From: CAZISM01 sp964541895
GTDB taxonomy: Bacteria > Zhuqueibacterota > Zhuqueibacteria > Residuimicrobiales > Residuimicrobiaceae
Assembly: GCA_964541895.1 (NCBI GenBank)
Contig: CAZISM010000053.1
Location: forward strand, 1-34,850
Reading direction: 5' to 3'
Length of the DNA stretch: 34,850 bases
Made by a program: the position numbers and the translations under genes. Below the pieces are notes generated by a model, which searched no databases, was not told the DNA's origin, and saw only the letters and a program-made list of their open reading frames with translations. Shown here piece by piece: positions 33,301-34,850 of the stretch. How positions within the stretch are numbered: position 1 is the first letter of the stretch; each line of letters starts with the position of its first letter.

Positions 33301-34850
33301 ATGAAACCCTTCAATCTGCTGTTGGCTGCAACAATCGCTCTTTTCACTTCAGGCTATCCCAAAGACCGCGCGGATATAAAAGTCAGAGGAGTTCAAAATC
33401 CGGTCATCAGCCTGAACGGCACCTGGAAGTTTTCCATGACTCCTCCGGAACACTTTTGGCAAAACAGCGTCGATTTCAGCGCCTGGCCCGACATCCGGGT
33501 GCCCGGCGAATGCCAGATGCAGGGATTTGCCATCCAGCACGACCGGTCGTATGTATACAAACATCGGTTTGATATCCCTGACGATTATAAGGCAAAGAAA
33601 ATTTTCCTGAATTTTTATGGCGTGTACAGCTATGCAAAAATCTGGATCAACGGCGTGTTTGTGCGCGACCATTTTGGCGGATTCACCAAATGGAGCGCCG
33701 ATATTTCCGACTATGTGACCCCGGGTGAAAAAGCGGTATTAACCGTGGAAATAGTGGACCGTATCGACGATATCTCCTTTGCCAGCGGTTATGCAAAACA
33801 TCAGATTGGCGGCATTTTGCGCAATGTTGAACTGGCTGCCTTGCCAGTCCAGAACCTGAGGCAGCTTTTCTTGGAAACCGACTGGGACGACTCGTATGAA
33901 ACAGCCTGCCTGAACGTACATTACGAACTCACGCAGAAATCGACGGCCAAGCTAAAAGTGGAAGTGTATTCGCCGGCACAGGTCAAGATCGCCAGCGCCG
34001 AACATGCAAGCGTTGGTCAAAACAACTCGTTCACGATCCCGGATCTGCATCCGGAAAAATGGGATGCCGAACATCCGGTTCTATATACGGTGGTCGCCAC
34101 GCTGATCGATAACGGCATTGAAACCATGAAAAAATCCCGCAAAACAGGTTTTCGCGAGGTGTCGGTTCAGGGGAATGCGCTGCTGGTCAACGGCAAACCG
34201 GTGAAATTGCGCGGCGCCTGCCGGCACGACATGCACCCGTTGCTGGGAAGAATGACCACATCGGCCTGCGACCTGATGGATGTTCGGCTGGCCAAAGAGG
34301 CCAATATGAATTTTATCCGCACCTCGCATTACCCTCCTTCCGAAACATTTCTGGACTATTGCGATGAATATGGTATATATGTCGAAGACGAAACGGCGGT
34401 CTGCTTTGTCGGCTCGCACCGCACCAAGGCCTATCAGGCCAGCGGATCCACACAAAACGATTCCGCTTTTACGTCCAGATACCTTTCGCAACTCGAAGAG
34501 ATGGTGCAAAACCACCGCAACCATCCCAGTGTCCTGATCTGGTCGATCGGCAATGAAAATGTTTTTGGCTCCAATTTTGCAAAGTCGTTCCACTGGGTGA
34601 AACAACACGATACCACCCGTCCGGTCATGTACAGCTACCCGGGACATGCGCCCGACAGCCTGAAAATATATGACATCATCAGCATGCACTATCCCGACTG
34701 GCGCGGCAACCTCAGCCAACTCGGCATCGAAACGAAAGGTTTTCATTCGAACAAAATGCCCATGATGTTCGACGAGTGGGCGCACGTAGCCTGTTACAAC
34801 AACTATGAACTGAAAGACGACCCCAACGTGCGCAATTTCTGGGGACAAAG
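33301..34850 (+). CDS. Glycoside hydrolase family 2 enzyme (beta-galactosidase/glucuronidase-like), 3' truncated
   Basis: The frame opens at ATG 33301 and runs past the window end (516 codons seen). A signal peptide (MKPFNLLLAATIALFTSGYP) indicates export. A sugar-binding jelly-roll domain (about 25-190, FLNFYGVYSYAKIWINGVFV) and an Ig-like domain (about 195-290) precede the catalytic TIM barrel. The barrel starts at VNGKPVKLRGACRHDMHPLL and continues with FIRTSHYPPSETFLDYCDEY. The acid/base Glu419 sits in SIGNEN and the nucleophile candidate Glu492 in MFDEWAHV, as expected for family GH2. Exact specificity (galactoside, glucuronide, mannoside) cannot be told from the visible part. It fits the symporter and URO-D-like genes upstream as a glycan-use unit. 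Confidence 0.92.
   Translation, partial: MKPFNLLLAATIALFTSGYPKDRADIKVRGVQNPVISLNGTWKFSMTPPEHFWQNSVDFSAWPDIRVPGECQMQGFAIQHDRSYVYKHRFDIPDDYKAKKIFLNFYGVYSYAKIWINGVFVRDHFGGFTKWSADISDYVTPGEKAVLTVEIVDRIDDISFASGYAKHQIGGILRNVELAALPVQNLRQLFLETDWDDSYETACLNVHYELTQKSTAKLKVEVYSPAQVKIASAEHASVGQNNSFTIPDLHPEKWDAEHPVLYTVVATLIDNGIETMKKSRKTGFREVSVQGNALLVNGKPVKLRGACRHDMHPLLGRMTTSACDLMDVRLAKEANMNFIRTSHYPPSETFLDYCDEYGIYVEDETAVCFVGSHRTKAYQASGSTQNDSAFTSRYLSQLEEMVQNHRNHPSVLIWSIGNENVFGSNFAKSFHWVKQHDTTRPVMYSYPGHAPDSLKIYDIISMHYPDWRGNLSQLGIETKGFHSNKMPMMFDEWAHVACYNNYELKDDPNVRNFWGQ

Overview
The window reads as a chromosomal segment of a GC-rich, Gram-negative member of the Fibrobacterota-Chlorobiota-Bacteroidota (FCB) superphylum or a neighbouring candidate phylum such as KSB1, Calditrichota or Zixibacteria. 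The reasons are three secreted proteins ending in a YPNPFN-type C-terminal sorting/FlgD-Ig module, a PorV/FadL-type outer-membrane protein, a GWxTD-domain protein, carboxypeptidase-regulatory-like domains fused to a TonB receptor, and an ExbB-ExbD-ExbD-TonB-PstS-TPR gene order. The phylum is an inference. No rRNA, tRNA, CRISPR array, insertion sequence or phage gene was recognised. One 100-N assembly gap lies at 16553-16652.

Layout. 1-4979 (+): energy-transduction operon, from a truncated exbB through two exbD genes, tonB, a small membrane protein, a PstS-like lipoprotein and a TPR protein, closed by a nested hairpin terminator. 5052-6050 (+): a lone lipoprotein. It shares a bidirectional terminator with a minus-strand pair: a PqiC/YmbA-type lipoprotein (6116-6691) directly downstream of a tryptophanase/tyrosine phenol-lyase family enzyme (6693-8138). 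8332-12835 (-): three consecutive large secreted proteins with the same C-terminal architecture. 13090-15425 (+): an ECF sigma factor, its zinc-finger anti-sigma factor and two Spy/CpxP-like periplasmic proteins. Two near-identical 37-bp promoter-like elements precede the sigma and the anti-sigma gene. 15586-18359 (+): a Tyr/Trp- then Arg/Ser/Gly-rich lipoprotein, interrupted by an artefactual gap, and a PorV/FadL-like barrel.

18479-27185 (+): a run of envelope genes: a TonB-domain lipoprotein, a large CarboxypepD/TPR/GWxTD protein, two predicted outer-membrane proteins, a CxxCH lipoprotein and a penicillin-acylase family Ntn-hydrolase. 27519-29810 (+): a TonB-dependent receptor with its own candidate promoter. 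30108-34850 (+): a carbohydrate-use group with a 29-codon leader ORF coupled to a sodium:solute symporter, a URO-D superfamily protein and a truncated family-2 glycoside hydrolase.

How it fits together. Most of the window builds or energises the cell envelope: the TonB system at the left could drive the receptor at the right, the ECF cluster would sense envelope stress, and many products are lipoproteins or exported. The points most worth a second look are the repeated ECF-type promoter, the assembly gap that can be closed by a 55-bp exact overlap, the atypical active site of the beta-eliminating lyase, and a pair of lipoproteins sharing GCYT and FDRRN motifs.
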